64,000 nucleotides of DNA from Micromonospora sp. PLK6-60 (GCF_019890675.1 NZ_JAIOAA010000003.1:611504-675503), one strand, 5' to 3'. Shown: positions 1-8,753, counted from the stretch's first letter. Notes: generated from the letters alone by a model not told the origin. Program-made: numbers and translations.

Positions 1-357
1 CTGCACGTCGCTGACCCGGAGCTTGTCGAGGCGTTTCCGGCCCAGCCCTGGCACGAGGTAGAGCCGGACCACCACCTCGTAGGTGACGTAGCTGCCCGGG
101 GCCAGGTTCGGCTTGACGATCTCCCGCAGCCAGTAGCCGGCGTACTCCCCCACCGTCGGAGAGCGGGTCGCCACCGGGCCGGCCTTGGCTTGCCCGTGCA
201 ACTTGATCCACTTGTCGTGGACCTCCTCGCGGGTCTTGCCGTAGACCCACTTCCGCCCCCGCTTGCCGTCCGGCTTCTCCACCCACACGTAGGCGGCGAA
301 GCCGTTGCGGTACGGGAAGATCGACCCTTCACCGTTGGCTCGGGCACGCCCGGGCAT
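1..357 (-). CDS. int: tyrosine site-specific integrase, N-terminal part (cut by window edge)
   Basis: Only the first 119 residues are inside the window; the gene runs off the left edge. The start MPGRARANGEGSIFPYRNG is typical of pSAM2/AICE integrases, and the rest reads as the N-terminal Arm-type domain (YVWVEKPDGKRGRKWV) followed by the start of the SAM-like core-binding domain (TVGEYAGYWLREIVKPNLAPGSY). The catalytic domain is not visible. The enzyme would recombine attP with a tRNA gene. The ATG overlaps the TGA of the upstream repSA-xis fusion (TGATG), so the two are translationally coupled. The gene reads leftwards, as expected if the intact tRNA/attL lies just outside the window. Confidence 0.9.
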   Translation of the reverse strand, partial: MPGRARANGEGSIFPYRNGFAAYVWVEKPDGKRGRKWVYGKTREEVHDKWIKLHGQAKAGPVATRSPTVGEYAGYWLREIVKPNLAPGSYVTYEVVVRLYLVPGLGRKRLDKLRVSDVQ

Positions 358-1604
358 CAGGCCGCCTCCTGCCGCTCGACCTGGTCACGGATGTACTCGT
401 CGACCCATTCGGGGAGGATGCGGCGGTACTTGCCGTCCTTGATGGAGCGCAGCTCGCCGGTGGCGATCTTCATCTTCACCTTGGAGATGCCGAAGCCGAG
501 CAGGACGGCGACGTCGGCCGGCGTGGCTTCGGTGGCCTTGGTGGCGTACTTGGCCAGGTAGGCGGCCACCTTGCCGTCGGTCAACTCGCCGGGAGCGGTG
601 TTGATGCGTCGGACGTCGACCTGCTTGCCCCAGGCGATCAGCCAGCCTTGGGGCTTGTCGGGGTGCGGTGGTGTGGTGACGGTGATCTGCCGGGCGGCGG
701 CGTGGATCGCGTCTGCCAGGTCATCGAGGGTGATGCCGGCCGGTGGCGACACGAGGGCGTCCGGGTCGTCGGGGTCGACGCCGTCGAGGCGTAGCAGGAC
801 GTGGAAGTGCACGGCGGCGCGGCGTTGCATCTCGGCGACCTTGCCGTGGGAGACCCGCACGGGCGGCACCCAGCGGACCTTGCCGGAGGCGGTGACGACC
901 CGGACGAAGGGGAGGCCGCGCTTGCGGCAGAGGGCGGCGAGGTGGCGTTCAATGGCCTGCTTGGTGCGCCGCCACAGCTCGCCGGAGAAGTAGTTCCAGA
1001 CGACCTGGTGGTCGTGGTCGTAGCAGTCGAGGCACAACGGCTGCCCGAGCCGCGGGTCGTCGGCGTCGTGGCGGGCGAAGCACGCTGCGGGTTGCCCGTG
1101 TGGGCAGGTGCCGGCGTTGCTGCGGGCGTGGCAGGGGGCGGGTCGGCACTGGCAGCGTTGCCGGTGGCGGCAGGTGTGGCGGGGGACGTGGCGGTGGTGG
1201 ACCGGGCCGAAGGAGGGGGCGGTGAAGGTGGCGAAGACGACCGGGTGCCGGCCGACCGAGGCGGGGACGCCCTTGCCGCCGGTCAGACCGCGACAGACGA
1301 CTTGGTAGGCGTCGCCCCGGTAGACCCAGGCGCAGTCCGCGCACACCGATTCGCGGCGGTTGCCGCACGCCTTGTACAGCGTCCGGTCCGGCAGCTCGTC
1401 GGTGTGCAGCCGGCCAGTGATACGGCCAGTGTCTCGCTCGACGGCGGCGATGGTGCCGGTAAGGCGGATCGGGCGAGCACAGCCGCCGGCGGGGCGAGTG
1501 TGCTCCAGCCAGCCGGAGAACTCCGGCATGGCGGCGCGGTGCAGGACCTGGGCGTCACGGCCGACGGCGAGACCGGGCCGGTACAGGGTGAGCAGTGTGG
1601 ACAC
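357..1604 (-). CDS. RepSA-type replication initiator fused in frame to the excisionase HTH
   Basis: 415 aa from a GTG start with GAGGAG six bases upstream; longer in-frame extensions have no recognisable content. Residues 1 to about 361 match RepSA rolling-circle initiators of AICEs: Cys-rich segments (CGNRRESVCADCAW; CLDCYDHDH), the HFHVLL metal-binding motif, and KVAAYLAKYATKATE near the catalytic Tyr region. Immediately after KATEAT the protein becomes PADVAVLLGFGISKVKMKIATG, about 54 residues of the small excisionase-like HTH protein that normally is a separate gene between repSA and int. The C-terminal part of RepSA and the start of xis are therefore missing, as from an in-frame deletion near position 521. 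Whether either activity survives is unknown. Confidence 0.85.
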   Translation of the reverse strand: MSTLLTLYRPGLAVGRDAQVLHRAAMPEFSGWLEHTRPAGGCARPIRLTGTIAAVERDTGRITGRLHTDELPDRTLYKACGNRRESVCADCAWVYRGDAYQVVCRGLTGGKGVPASVGRHPVVFATFTAPSFGPVHHRHVPRHTCRHRQRCQCRPAPCHARSNAGTCPHGQPAACFARHDADDPRLGQPLCLDCYDHDHQVVWNYFSGELWRRTKQAIERHLAALCRKRGLPFVRVVTASGKVRWVPPVRVSHGKVAEMQRRAAVHFHVLLRLDGVDPDDPDALVSPPAGITLDDLADAIHAAARQITVTTPPHPDKPQGWLIAWGKQVDVRRINTAPGELTDGKVAAYLAKYATKATEATPADVAVLLGFGISKVKMKIATGELRSIKDGKYRRILPEWVDEYIRDQVERQEAA

Positions 1605-2764
1605 GACTGTCTCCTCATCACGGGGTGGCAGGGACGGGAGACGAAGCACCACCAGCCGTGGACGCTGTGTCCGCTGGTGGTGTTCGTCGTGTCTCCTGGC
1701 ACCGCCGAGAGGGCGGCTGACGCCGGAGGGCGGAGGCGTGGTCGTGCCACTTGCCGCCGATGGGTCATGTCCTTTCACGCTCATGAACCTGACGAATGAA
1801 CCGGCACGGGTGGGGAGCCTGGGATATCGACATCCGGCGGGTTGCCGCAGGCTGGCCCCCACCCGTGGAGATGTGCGATTCCGGGCCATCGTGGACGGCA
1901 GGGAAGACCGTGCTGGGCCGCTCAGCGGATTCGGGAGGCCGGCACAGCGGCCGGTGCGATCGAGAGCCGGCGGGACGTGGCCCGCATCAGCGGCAGGAAG
2001 GCCGCTCAGCATCTCCGACGTCGAGTCCAGCGATCCGGCAGAAGGCCGCGCTAGCGTGCTCGACGAGCGCCAGAGTAGCACCGGGTACCGACACGTCAAT
2101 CCGTCGTGACTCCTGCGGCAGAGGTGGGACGACCGGCTGCCGGCCGGTGTGGGAGGACTTTCTGTACGTCTATCAAGGCGGCCCGCAACGGGCCGCACGC
2201 GCCGTCGCCTGGGCGCGAACCCGTCGCTCCGCTGGCGCTCCGACTCCGGCCACGCAACACGCCCGGCGGCTGGCGCGGAAGCGAGAAGCCCAAAGGGCCG
2301 CCGCAGACGGCTAGGGCCGAGAGTGGTCGAGGTTCGTGGGCCGGCAGCCGACCGGGCGCGGCGGCCGTCGCACCGCCGCGCTGTAGGGCGAGTCGCCGCC
2401 GGCCGTGGTGGGGATGCGGCGCGAAGGATGCGGGGCCGCCCCTCCGACCTCAAGGGCGCTTCGCGTCGCTGCGCGACGGCCCTACGGGCCGCCCTTGACC
2501 CCGGAGCCTCTGCGGCCCCTCGGGCCGGCGTTGCCGGCAGGCGGGGGCCTGCCCGTGATGCTCACGCCGCATCCCCACCACGGCCTCGTCGGCTGTAGCG
2601 CTCGTCATGCCAGCCAGATTTGTGTCAACCCCGTCTTGACTCCGAATCGCTGTCGCGTGCTGCGCTGTGGTTGACTGCGTTATGAAGCTGTCTGTGCCGT
2701 TCTGGGGCCGTGGCAGGCTCGATGGCGGGTGGCAAGTGGCCCCTGGAAGTGAGAACATGGACCC
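1605..2764. other. gene-free AICE interval rich in inverted repeats
   Basis: I see no convincing gene in these 1.16 kb; open frames on both strands have low-complexity Arg/Pro-rich content. In other pSAM2-like elements this side of repSA carries spread and FtsK-like transfer genes, and no trace of them is visible. The stretch at about 2180-2600 holds many short inverted repeats, including a three-way-junction-like structure at 2452-2496. A single-strand origin or transfer locus is possible but unproved. Confidence 0.5.
2452..2496. repeat. three-way-junction-like inverted repeat structure
   Basis: The outer stem aagggcg/cgccctt (7 bp) encloses two inner hairpins: gtcg...cgac, and ggccc-tac-gggcc. 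The folded form resembles single-strand origins or transfer loci of rolling-circle elements. Function is inferred only from structure and its position in the AICE. Confidence 0.4.
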
Positions 2765-2974
2765 ATGGGTCGACGCATGAAGGCTCCTCGCCGCTTCGAC
2801 GATCGGGCAACCGACGTCGAGCCCGGCGCGCTCGACCTTGCCCACCCAGAGGAGCTGATCGGTCGACTGGCGCAAGCGCGACGTGAGGGTAGGAATGACC
2901 CAGACGCCGCTCGCGCGCTGCTTCGCAGGGCCATGGAGCGCAACCGCGCTGCGCTTGCTCGCCTTGCCAAGTAA
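2765..2974 (+). CDS. putative antitoxin partner of the downstream Doc toxin
   Basis: 69 aa, highly charged and helical, starting MGRRMKAPRRFDD; an alternative ATG lies four codons in. It contains HPEELIGRLAQARREGRNDPDAARALL and ends NRAALARLAK. I do not recognise a standard Phd domain. The antitoxin call rests on position: a small charged protein ending 15 bp before a GTG-started Doc/Fic toxin on the same strand is the usual arrangement of such modules. The G+C at third codon positions looks lower than in the chromosomal flanks, as in most of the cargo up to position 8100. Confidence 0.55.
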   Translation: MGRRMKAPRRFDDRATDVEPGALDLAHPEELIGRLAQARREGRNDPDAARALLRRAMERNRAALARLAK

Positions 2975-2989
2975 GCAGCCGCCAACACC

Positions 2990-3793
2990 GTGGAGCTTGT
3001 ATACCCGACGTGGGACGACTTCGTCGAAATAGCGGCCGGGGTATTGCAGGTTGACGAGGAGACAATCAACAGGGTCGCCCAGCGGCCACTTGCGGAGTCT
3101 GCGCTATCGGCTCCACGAGCTGGGTGGGAAGGCTATGAGCAATACAAGAGCTTCCCCACGAAGGCGGCTGTACTGCTACAGCGCGTCGTCAGCAATCACG
3201 CTCTCCCTGATGGCAACAAGCGCGTAGGTCTCCTTGTCGCGATCTTGTTCGCGCACCTCAACGGGTACGACTGGGAGCCGCCGCAGGCTGATGACCCAGA
3301 CGGCGACGAAACCTTTGAGGTGGTTATCGGTGCTGCTCGGAGAGCGGTGCCGGTGCCAGCGCTAGCCGCGTGGATCGAAGATCGATTGGTGCTGGTGCCG
3401 CCGCCGCTGCCTAAAAGTCTTGCAGATTCGCCTGGCATGGTGATCTATCCCGCTGAGTATGTCGGCGAGCTTCCGTATGAGGATCACTCTATTAAGATTG
3501 GCGATCACGTAATCCGGGACGTGCATGGGTACAACCCTGCGTCGATCTACGTAAGAAGGATCAGCGGCAAGGCAGAGGCCGTTACGGTGGCTGAGATCAT
3601 TATCTCCATCGTTGGAGATGGCTACGCGCAGGAAGAACTAGACGCGCTAAACGCCGAGGCCGAGCGATACCCGCTCGGCCAGAAGGAGTTTTGGCGAGCC
3701 CGGATGGTTGGCAACTACCTCTACGGCCCTGATCAGCACCCTATGACGAACGAAGACTTCGAAGAGGAGTGGGCCGAGGTCGAGGATGAGTAG
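2990..3793 (+). CDS. Doc/Fic-family toxin with unusual C-terminal extension
   Basis: 267 aa from GTG. Residues 1-135 are a death-on-curing type Fic domain: N-terminus MELVYPTWDDFVEIA, and Fic core NHALPDGNKRVGLL with H70, D74, G75, N76, K77 and R78, fitting HxFx(D/E)GNxR/K with Leu for Phe. Classical Doc is about 126 aa and phosphorylates EF-Tu. Here about 130 further residues follow (YVGELPYEDHSIKIGDHVI... FEEEWAEVEDE), acidic at the end, which I cannot assign. The upstream 69-aa gene is the likely antitoxin. The extension could neutralise, localise or retarget the Fic domain; no evidence in the sequence decides this. Confidence 0.8.
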   Translation: MELVYPTWDDFVEIAAGVLQVDEETINRVAQRPLAESALSAPRAGWEGYEQYKSFPTKAAVLLQRVVSNHALPDGNKRVGLLVAILFAHLNGYDWEPPQADDPDGDETFEVVIGAARRAVPVPALAAWIEDRLVLVPPPLPKSLADSPGMVIYPAEYVGELPYEDHSIKIGDHVIRDVHGYNPASIYVRRISGKAEAVTVAEIIISIVGDGYAQEELDALNAEAERYPLGQKEFWRARMVGNYLYGPDQHPMTNEDFEEEWAEVEDE

Positions 3794-3837
3794 CCTCTGA
3801 TCGCTCTGCCCGCTGATCGCCGCCGGGGAGGCCAGCG

Positions 3838-4371
3838 TTACCTTCGCGGCGGTCGGGGCGGAAGTGGGTACCGCCAACTGTGCTCATCCTCGCCATCCAG
3901 GCCGCCCCATAGCACGGTGATCGTGCTATCAGAGGTCGCCATACTCCTCGCCGCGATGAAGGTCAGCGCTTCACCTGGGTTCAAGGTCTCCGGCGCTGGC
4001 GAACGCAAGAACATCGACTCATGGGCGGTCAGTCGGACGTTCCTGGCAACATCGTCTCCGATGTTGGTCAGACGGTATGCGTCGTTCTGATGATGGACGA
4101 GCGACCACTGGACACGGGGAGCAGCCGGCGGGGGCGCGAGAGGGCTGCCAGCTCGTGTGGCCATGGTTTCGAGCGCATCCACCACGCGCCGTGTGTACTC
4201 CTCCGTCAGCCTCGCAGCAGACTCTGACCGATCTGCGGCTGCCTTGGCCTGTTCGAGTTGGAGGCGCTGCCCGTCCCTCGTGACCTTCTCCTGCCTGATC
4301 AGGACGATGGTCGTCGCTATGCCAACAAGAAGGGCGACGACGACACCAATGACCGTCGCTTGGTCAGACAT
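3838..4371 (-). CDS. membrane-anchored coiled-coil protein, unknown function
   Basis: 177 aa from the ATG giving MSDQATVIGVVVALLVGIA; AGGAG directly abuts this ATG, so an upstream start in the same open frame cannot be excluded. Residues 7-28 form one transmembrane helix, followed by a charged coiled coil (RQEKVTRDGQRLQLEQAKAA). A C-terminal beta-rich segment (YRLTNIGDDVARNVRL; LNPGEALTFIAARS) resembles small Ig-like modules. It converges with the Doc gene. The organisation (N-terminal TM, coiled coil, soluble domain) is common in element-borne proteins of unknown role. Confidence 0.6.
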   Translation of the reverse strand: MSDQATVIGVVVALLVGIATTIVLIRQEKVTRDGQRLQLEQAKAAADRSESAARLTEEYTRRVVDALETMATRAGSPLAPPPAAPRVQWSLVHHQNDAYRLTNIGDDVARNVRLTAHESMFLRSPAPETLNPGEALTFIAARSMATSDSTITVLWGGLDGEDEHSWRYPLPPRPPRR

Positions 4372-4668
4372 CTCCTGCCAGTTGGCGGCCAGCGGCGCTT
4401 GAGTCAGCAACACCGGGTCACCGTACAGACGCGGTGCAAGCAGCCGAACTGCCATCACGTCGGGCGGCTTGATCGAGTGCGCGCCCAGGCCGTCATCAGG
4501 CCGTCGCGGATCGGCCAACGTCGCCGAACGTTGACCGACAGCGACCGCGTCTGCCCAGGTCACAGCTGATGACCGATCCAGTCGCCAGCTATAACCCCGG
4601 AGACTTACCTGTAGTTAGTGAACTGCAGCGGGTACCGCTACCTCCCGGCATCGCACATGATCTAGGGC

Positions 4669-5301
4669 ATGTCAACGAGGGCAGGGGACGCGAATCAAGC
4701 CGTCCTGCACGTCAGAGTGACCGTTGCGACTACCGAGGCACCGGGAGGTGAGCCTGACTCCGCTTGGATCGCTGATCTATCCGTTCCGCGTGACCAGCGG
4801 GAGGCGCTTACGGCGCGCGTACGGAGCTTGCTTGACGGTCAGGGGTACCGGCCGCATGTCTTTCGGCACGAAGGCGGGCAGACCAGCTGGGGGGCGGCAG
4901 GAGAGGAGTTCTACAACATCTTCCTGTTCGTCAGCTCCCACGCCATGGACGCCGCTCTGGGGACTGCTGTTGGACTGCTCTTCGCCAGCTTGAAGCAGAG
5001 GTGGCCGAACATCCACGCAAGTGACCGGCCTCTTGAGCGAGAGGAAGCGGCGATGCGAGGGCGGATTGCCCTGACGGACAGCCTCAAGATGTCGGACCGC
5101 CGTGGGCGGCCCGTACACATGGACGAACTCGACTTGATCAGTGAACAACTTGATCTCGAAACAGGTCGTTGGACGCTCCTTTTTAAGGATCCATACGAGG
5201 CGCGTTACGAGGTTGAGCTGGGCACGCGCGAGAATCTGCCCTACACCTACCGCGTCCGTCGAGACTTGCCGCCATGGTCAGGCGAGCCCACTGGCGAATG
5301 A
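4669..5301 (+). CDS. hypothetical protein
   Basis: 210 aa, not recognised. The N-terminal half (VLHVRVTVATTEAPG; LSVPRDQREALTARVRSLLDGQG) looks like a small alpha/beta domain. The middle contains a hydrophobic helix (HAMDAALGTAVGLLFASLKQRW). The C-terminal part is beta-rich (WTLLFKDPYEARYEVELGTREN). It stands alone between two minus-strand membrane genes. Start at ATG 4669; no strong ribosome-binding site is visible. Confidence 0.55.
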   Translation: MSTRAGDANQAVLHVRVTVATTEAPGGEPDSAWIADLSVPRDQREALTARVRSLLDGQGYRPHVFRHEGGQTSWGAAGEEFYNIFLFVSSHAMDAALGTAVGLLFASLKQRWPNIHASDRPLEREEAAMRGRIALTDSLKMSDRRGRPVHMDELDLISEQLDLETGRWTLLFKDPYEARYEVELGTRENLPYTYRVRRDLPPWSGEPTGE

Positions 5302-5659
5302 CAGCAGCCGGCTAGGCGGCGGGGAGACTGCCCCCCGTCGCCGGCTTCTCGCAGTGCGGGGCACACATAGGGCACAAGACAGCGTCAAACGTCGTCAACC
5401 AGCGACCAACAATGACGGCTTCAGACGTCGCGAGAGCAGGGGCGGAGCAGGGTTTCCGCTGGTGGCGGGACAGCCGCTCTAAGTTCCGCTTCAACGTCTG
5501 ACACCCAAGCTGGGTGACCAACTGGGTGACGACGGGCGCGAGCAACGCCGGACGTCCGTGGACTGCGGTGGACCCTCTGGACAGGTCAGCCCTGCTGGCG
5601 CAGCTCGTCGACGGCTGGTGGTTCCTTCGGGACGAAGAAGTCCAACGACCGCAGCATTG

Positions 5660-6226
5660 TTAACGTTCCGAGCGCGCGATCCGGTATTTCTGCCGAGCCC
5701 GCTGCCGGCGCTCCTCTCGGTAGTAAAGAGTCCGAAGCTCCTCCAGCGACGCCCGCCACTCCTCGTAGGTCGATCCATCCTCGTAGCCGCTGCCCTCCAT
5801 CGCCATGGTGCTCACGACGACGTCAGTCGAGTTCATGTCGTCTTCCAGTTGCTGCAGCCGTTCTTCGTCGGTGAGTTCGTCATCGGGCGGCGGCTCCAAC
5901 GCCAAGATAATGTCGGTTAGGCGCTCGTCGGTGGCCCGCCACTCCCGGCGCAACTCGTCCAGTCCTGCGGCGAGTTTGTCAACGCGTCCGGTCATCTCGT
6001 CCACACGGGCCAACAGATCCGCTTCCGGCCATTGCAGGTTTCCCTCCTTCCAGTTACCGGAGGGCATAACACCGATAACGCCGAAGACCAACATGAACAA
6101 CCCGAGCGGGAGTAGCGCGATCATCACCGCTTCGGACCACTTATTTGCGGCCCCGAGGACCGCTAGCCCTACCAGTACTACGCCGATCAGGATGAGGACT
6201 ACTCGCTTCGCCCACTTCAGTCGCAT
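5660..6226 (-). CDS. two-helix membrane protein with long coiled-coil tail
   Basis: 188 aa when started at MRLKWAKRVVLILIGV. Residues 6-27 and about 35-58 form two hydrophobic helices (VVLILIGVVLVGLAVLGAAN; AVMIALLPLGLFMLVFGVIG). The rest is a charged helix/coiled coil (ARVDEMTGRVDKLAAGLDEL... EERLQQLEDDMN) ending in a basic Arg-rich tail. It is divergent from the HEPN-like gene, with a 218-bp shared upstream region. No family recognised. A longer in-frame start exists upstream but adds residues without structure. Confidence 0.6.
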   Translation of the reverse strand: MRLKWAKRVVLILIGVVLVGLAVLGAANKWSEAVMIALLPLGLFMLVFGVIGVMPSGNWKEGNLQWPEADLLARVDEMTGRVDKLAAGLDELRREWRATDERLTDIILALEPPPDDELTDEERLQQLEDDMNSTDVVVSTMAMEGSGYEDGSTYEEWRASLEELRTLYYREERRQRARQKYRIARSER

Positions 6227-6444
6227 GACTACGGGACCATAGTGGACGTCGAAGACTGTCCAAGCTTCAGCCTGCCCTGAATCCGTGCCCGCTCCCCGCC
6301 CGAGGCGGCGGTCACCGTAGGCCAGCGGAGGCCCGGCGCAGAGCTTGGCAGCGTGGGGCCATGCTTCAACGACCATCGGGCACCAGGAGATGAGACGCAC
6401 GGACCTCGTTGCCGTCATCCGCCGTCACCCAGCAGACTTATCGG

Positions 6445-7062
6445 ATGAACGCGAACGAGCGCGAGGTCCTGGCGGCGCGACTATCGGCCAAGCTGGAGCC
6501 TTGGCGCATCCGTGCGACTCTTAGCTTTGCTGGCCTCTACCAGATAACTCATGAGCTGATCAAAGAGACCGTAATCGACGACGTCCGCGGCTTCTATCTC
6601 ATCGGCTTCGACGAGTCCGGTTACACGTACGACGAGCAGCGCTATGAGGCCCAAGTTCTGAGGCGCGACCCAAAGAGGCGCAAGATGCGGGCGTCGCTGC
6701 TCTGGCTCGTGGAGTCGGGCGCCATCACACTTCAACAGGCCGACCGTCTCGACGAGATCTATGCCCATCGGCATGATCTGACTCATGAACTCGGCAAGTA
6801 CATTGTTGACCCGGAGTTCGAGCCAGACATGCAGCTGTTTAGTGACGCCGTGCAAATTTTGCAGGACATCCGGCGTTACTGGACGCGCGTCGAGATGGAC
6901 CTCGGCACCTACGAGGCTTACGGCGAGGTTGACGTCGACGACATTACTCCCGGCCCAATCCTCCTGCTCCAGCTCTGCATCGACGCCTACGTCGAGGGAC
7001 TGAATAAGGAGATTGAAGCGCGCAGGGGACGATCCGACGACGTCACTACCGCAGCTGAGTGA
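6445..7062 (+). CDS. HEPN-like alpha-helical protein (possible RNase toxin)
   Basis: 205 aa starting MNANEREVLAARLSAKLEP; an upstream TTG would add 12 residues. Predicted almost all-helical. Near the middle it has AHRHDLTHELG, which contains R-H-x3-H spaced as Rx4H, the catalytic signature of HEPN ribonucleases, at the end of a helix and preceded by a conserved-looking DRLDEIY. No family could be assigned with certainty. It sits between the divergent membrane coiled-coil gene and the AbiV-like gene, so a toxin or abortive-infection role is plausible but inferred. Confidence 0.55.
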   Translation: MNANEREVLAARLSAKLEPWRIRATLSFAGLYQITHELIKETVIDDVRGFYLIGFDESGYTYDEQRYEAQVLRRDPKRRKMRASLLWLVESGAITLQQADRLDEIYAHRHDLTHELGKYIVDPEFEPDMQLFSDAVQILQDIRRYWTRVEMDLGTYEAYGEVDVDDITPGPILLLQLCIDAYVEGLNKEIEARRGRSDDVTTAAE

Positions 7063-7169
7063 CTAACTGAGTGACGACCAGGCAGACTGCGCCCGGGTGC
7101 AGGCGTGCCGATTCATGGTGACATGCCAGCAGGGCAGAATCACCGAGCGCAGCGGGTATAGGACGTTGA

Positions 7170-8051
7170 TCAGTACGTGCCGTAGTCGCCCATCTCGTCG
7201 GCGACGCCCATTTCCCGGGCGAGCCAACGCTCGCGCTGAGCCTCTAAATCTGCGAGATTCACCTCTGCCATTTTGAGATCCAAGCTGGTCATCGGGAAAA
7301 TCCATCGCTCACACACGTAGCGCGCCGAGTCCCACTTCGCTTCAGAGATGGGCTGCTTCCGGTTCTCGATCGACTTCTCGATCACGGCAACATTGAGAGG
7401 GTGAAGGTCGGACCAATGCATGCTGTCGTCAGCTTCCACTCCGTCCCACACGGAACGCGTGGCGGCTAGCCCCTCCTCGGTGAGCAAACCAATGTCATGC
7501 ATAGCAGCGACTAGCCGGACGGCGACACTGGTGGGAGGCGCAGTCTGGTAAGGCTCGTCAAAGGCGGCAGCTCGATCGGCGGGACCTGTCCAGCGACGAT
7601 TCCCGTTTTCGTCTTCGATGTAATCGACGTAGAGCCGTTCCTCGCGGCCAGATATCACTTCGTTGCCGAAGATCCAATCCACGTCCATCGGACCATCTAG
7701 GTAGTACTGCTGACGCCAAAAATCGACATAGCGCCGGACCTCGGCGAGGTCGGCGGGCGACCCATCGTATGCCTTGACGTATAGGCCGCGCGCAAGGTGG
7801 TCGTAGAAGGAGTAGAGACCTGTTTTCACCGCAGCGTGGTTTCTCCATCCCGCGCGAGCGAGATCCATCAGGATCAAGACCTTCGCTGCCTCCTCCTCTG
7901 CGAAACAACGAAGTACCGCAGCGCCACGGTGGTGCCGGGCGTTGCCGAGGGTGCAGGCGTCGGCCTCCAGCGCGGCTACGCTGTCGGCCAACAGTTCCGT
8001 GCCCTCAGCCAGTACGGCGAACCGTTTGGCCTCCGGCACTTGTACGAGCAT
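7170..8051 (-). CDS. AbiV-like protein
   Basis: 293 aa from MLVQVPEAKRFAVLAEG; a GTG nine codons upstream (8078) is an alternative start. The N-terminal 130 residues resemble the AbiV abortive-infection domain: GAAVLRCFAEEEAAKVLILMDLAR carries the typical E-E-x-x-K helix, and FYDHLARGLYV follows where the second conserved helix is expected. The remaining 160 residues (DWIFGNEVISGREERLYVDY; EKSIENRKQPISEAKWDSA) are unassigned. AbiV of Lactococcus blocks phage translation; members are HEPN-related. It converges with the HEPN-like gene. Confidence 0.55.
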   Translation of the reverse strand: MLVQVPEAKRFAVLAEGTELLADSVAALEADACTLGNARHHRGAAVLRCFAEEEAAKVLILMDLARAGWRNHAAVKTGLYSFYDHLARGLYVKAYDGSPADLAEVRRYVDFWRQQYYLDGPMDVDWIFGNEVISGREERLYVDYIEDENGNRRWTGPADRAAAFDEPYQTAPPTSVAVRLVAAMHDIGLLTEEGLAATRSVWDGVEADDSMHWSDLHPLNVAVIEKSIENRKQPISEAKWDSARYVCERWIFPMTSLDLKMAEVNLADLEAQRERWLAREMGVADEMGDYGTY

Positions 8052-8330
8052 CCTGAGTCGTCGCGGCAGCACTGGCACATAGTCGCGTGGCGCGAGGCAA
8101 GCGGCAAACTGGTTATCGGGATGTAGGCATCAGCGGGGATCTGGCGGTGCGGTGCGAACCTATGTGCCGGCGGGTGAACGGCCTGCCGACAGCAACGCTG
8201 ACAGCAATGAGCCTGGACCATGACAGCCTGCGACGGCGGGGCACGAACGAGTGCCCGAGGTCTCGGACGCGGATAGACGCCGCTGGACGTAGCGCCCAGA
8301 ACTTACAAGCGAGGGCTCATCGGCCGAGGG

Positions 8331-8732
8331 CTAGCGCCCCACGCGTACGCGGTCGGCGGCGTACAACTCGCGGGAGCCGTCGGCGCGGAAGACCACGAGC
8401 ACCGGGACGCCTTCGCCGATCTCCAGCTCACGGCGTTCGGCCGGCGTCGGCATACGGGCGGAGGCGGTGTCACCCTTGAGCAGGGTCACCGTCTCGGCCG
8501 GCTCGACGGCCCGGACGAAGGTCCCGCGCGGCGGTTTTACGATCACGAGCCCTTCCGACCGGAGTAGCGCTATCGCCTGCCGCACACTCGTGCGGCTCAG
8601 CCCGTGCTCTTGAGCCAGCCGCAGCTCACTCGGCAGCGACGCGCCGGGCGCGAGGTCGCCAGACGTGATCCGGTTCCGCAGGAGGTCTGCGAGCTGCCGA
8701 AACACGGCCCGATCTGAGCTGGGATCGATCAC
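8331..8732 (-). CDS. GntR-family transcriptional regulator
   Basis: 133 aa. Residues 7-72 form a winged helix of GntR type (YxQ-like FRQLADLLRNRITSGDLAPG, then LPSELRLAQEHGLSRTSVRQAI). The effector domain is short: only about 60 residues follow (TVTLLKGDTASARMPTPAER; VLVVFRADGSRELYAADRV), much less than a full UTRA domain. Such short GntR proteins are common in AICEs and probably control element replication or excision. Its upstream region carries two direct repeats that could be operators, and it is divergent from the three small genes at the element end. Confidence 0.85.
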   Translation of the reverse strand: MIDPSSDRAVFRQLADLLRNRITSGDLAPGASLPSELRLAQEHGLSRTSVRQAIALLRSEGLVIVKPPRGTFVRAVEPAETVTLLKGDTASARMPTPAERRELEIGEGVPVLVVFRADGSRELYAADRVRVGR

Positions 8733-8753
8733 GAAAGTGACGCTACGTGTCCG

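Noticed and set aside
1605..2453. In-frame N-terminal extension of the RepSA-Xis protein to 698 aa
   Set aside because: The extra 280 residues are Arg/Pro-rich with no domain, and the GTG at 1604 has a proper ribosome-binding site and the known RepSA start.
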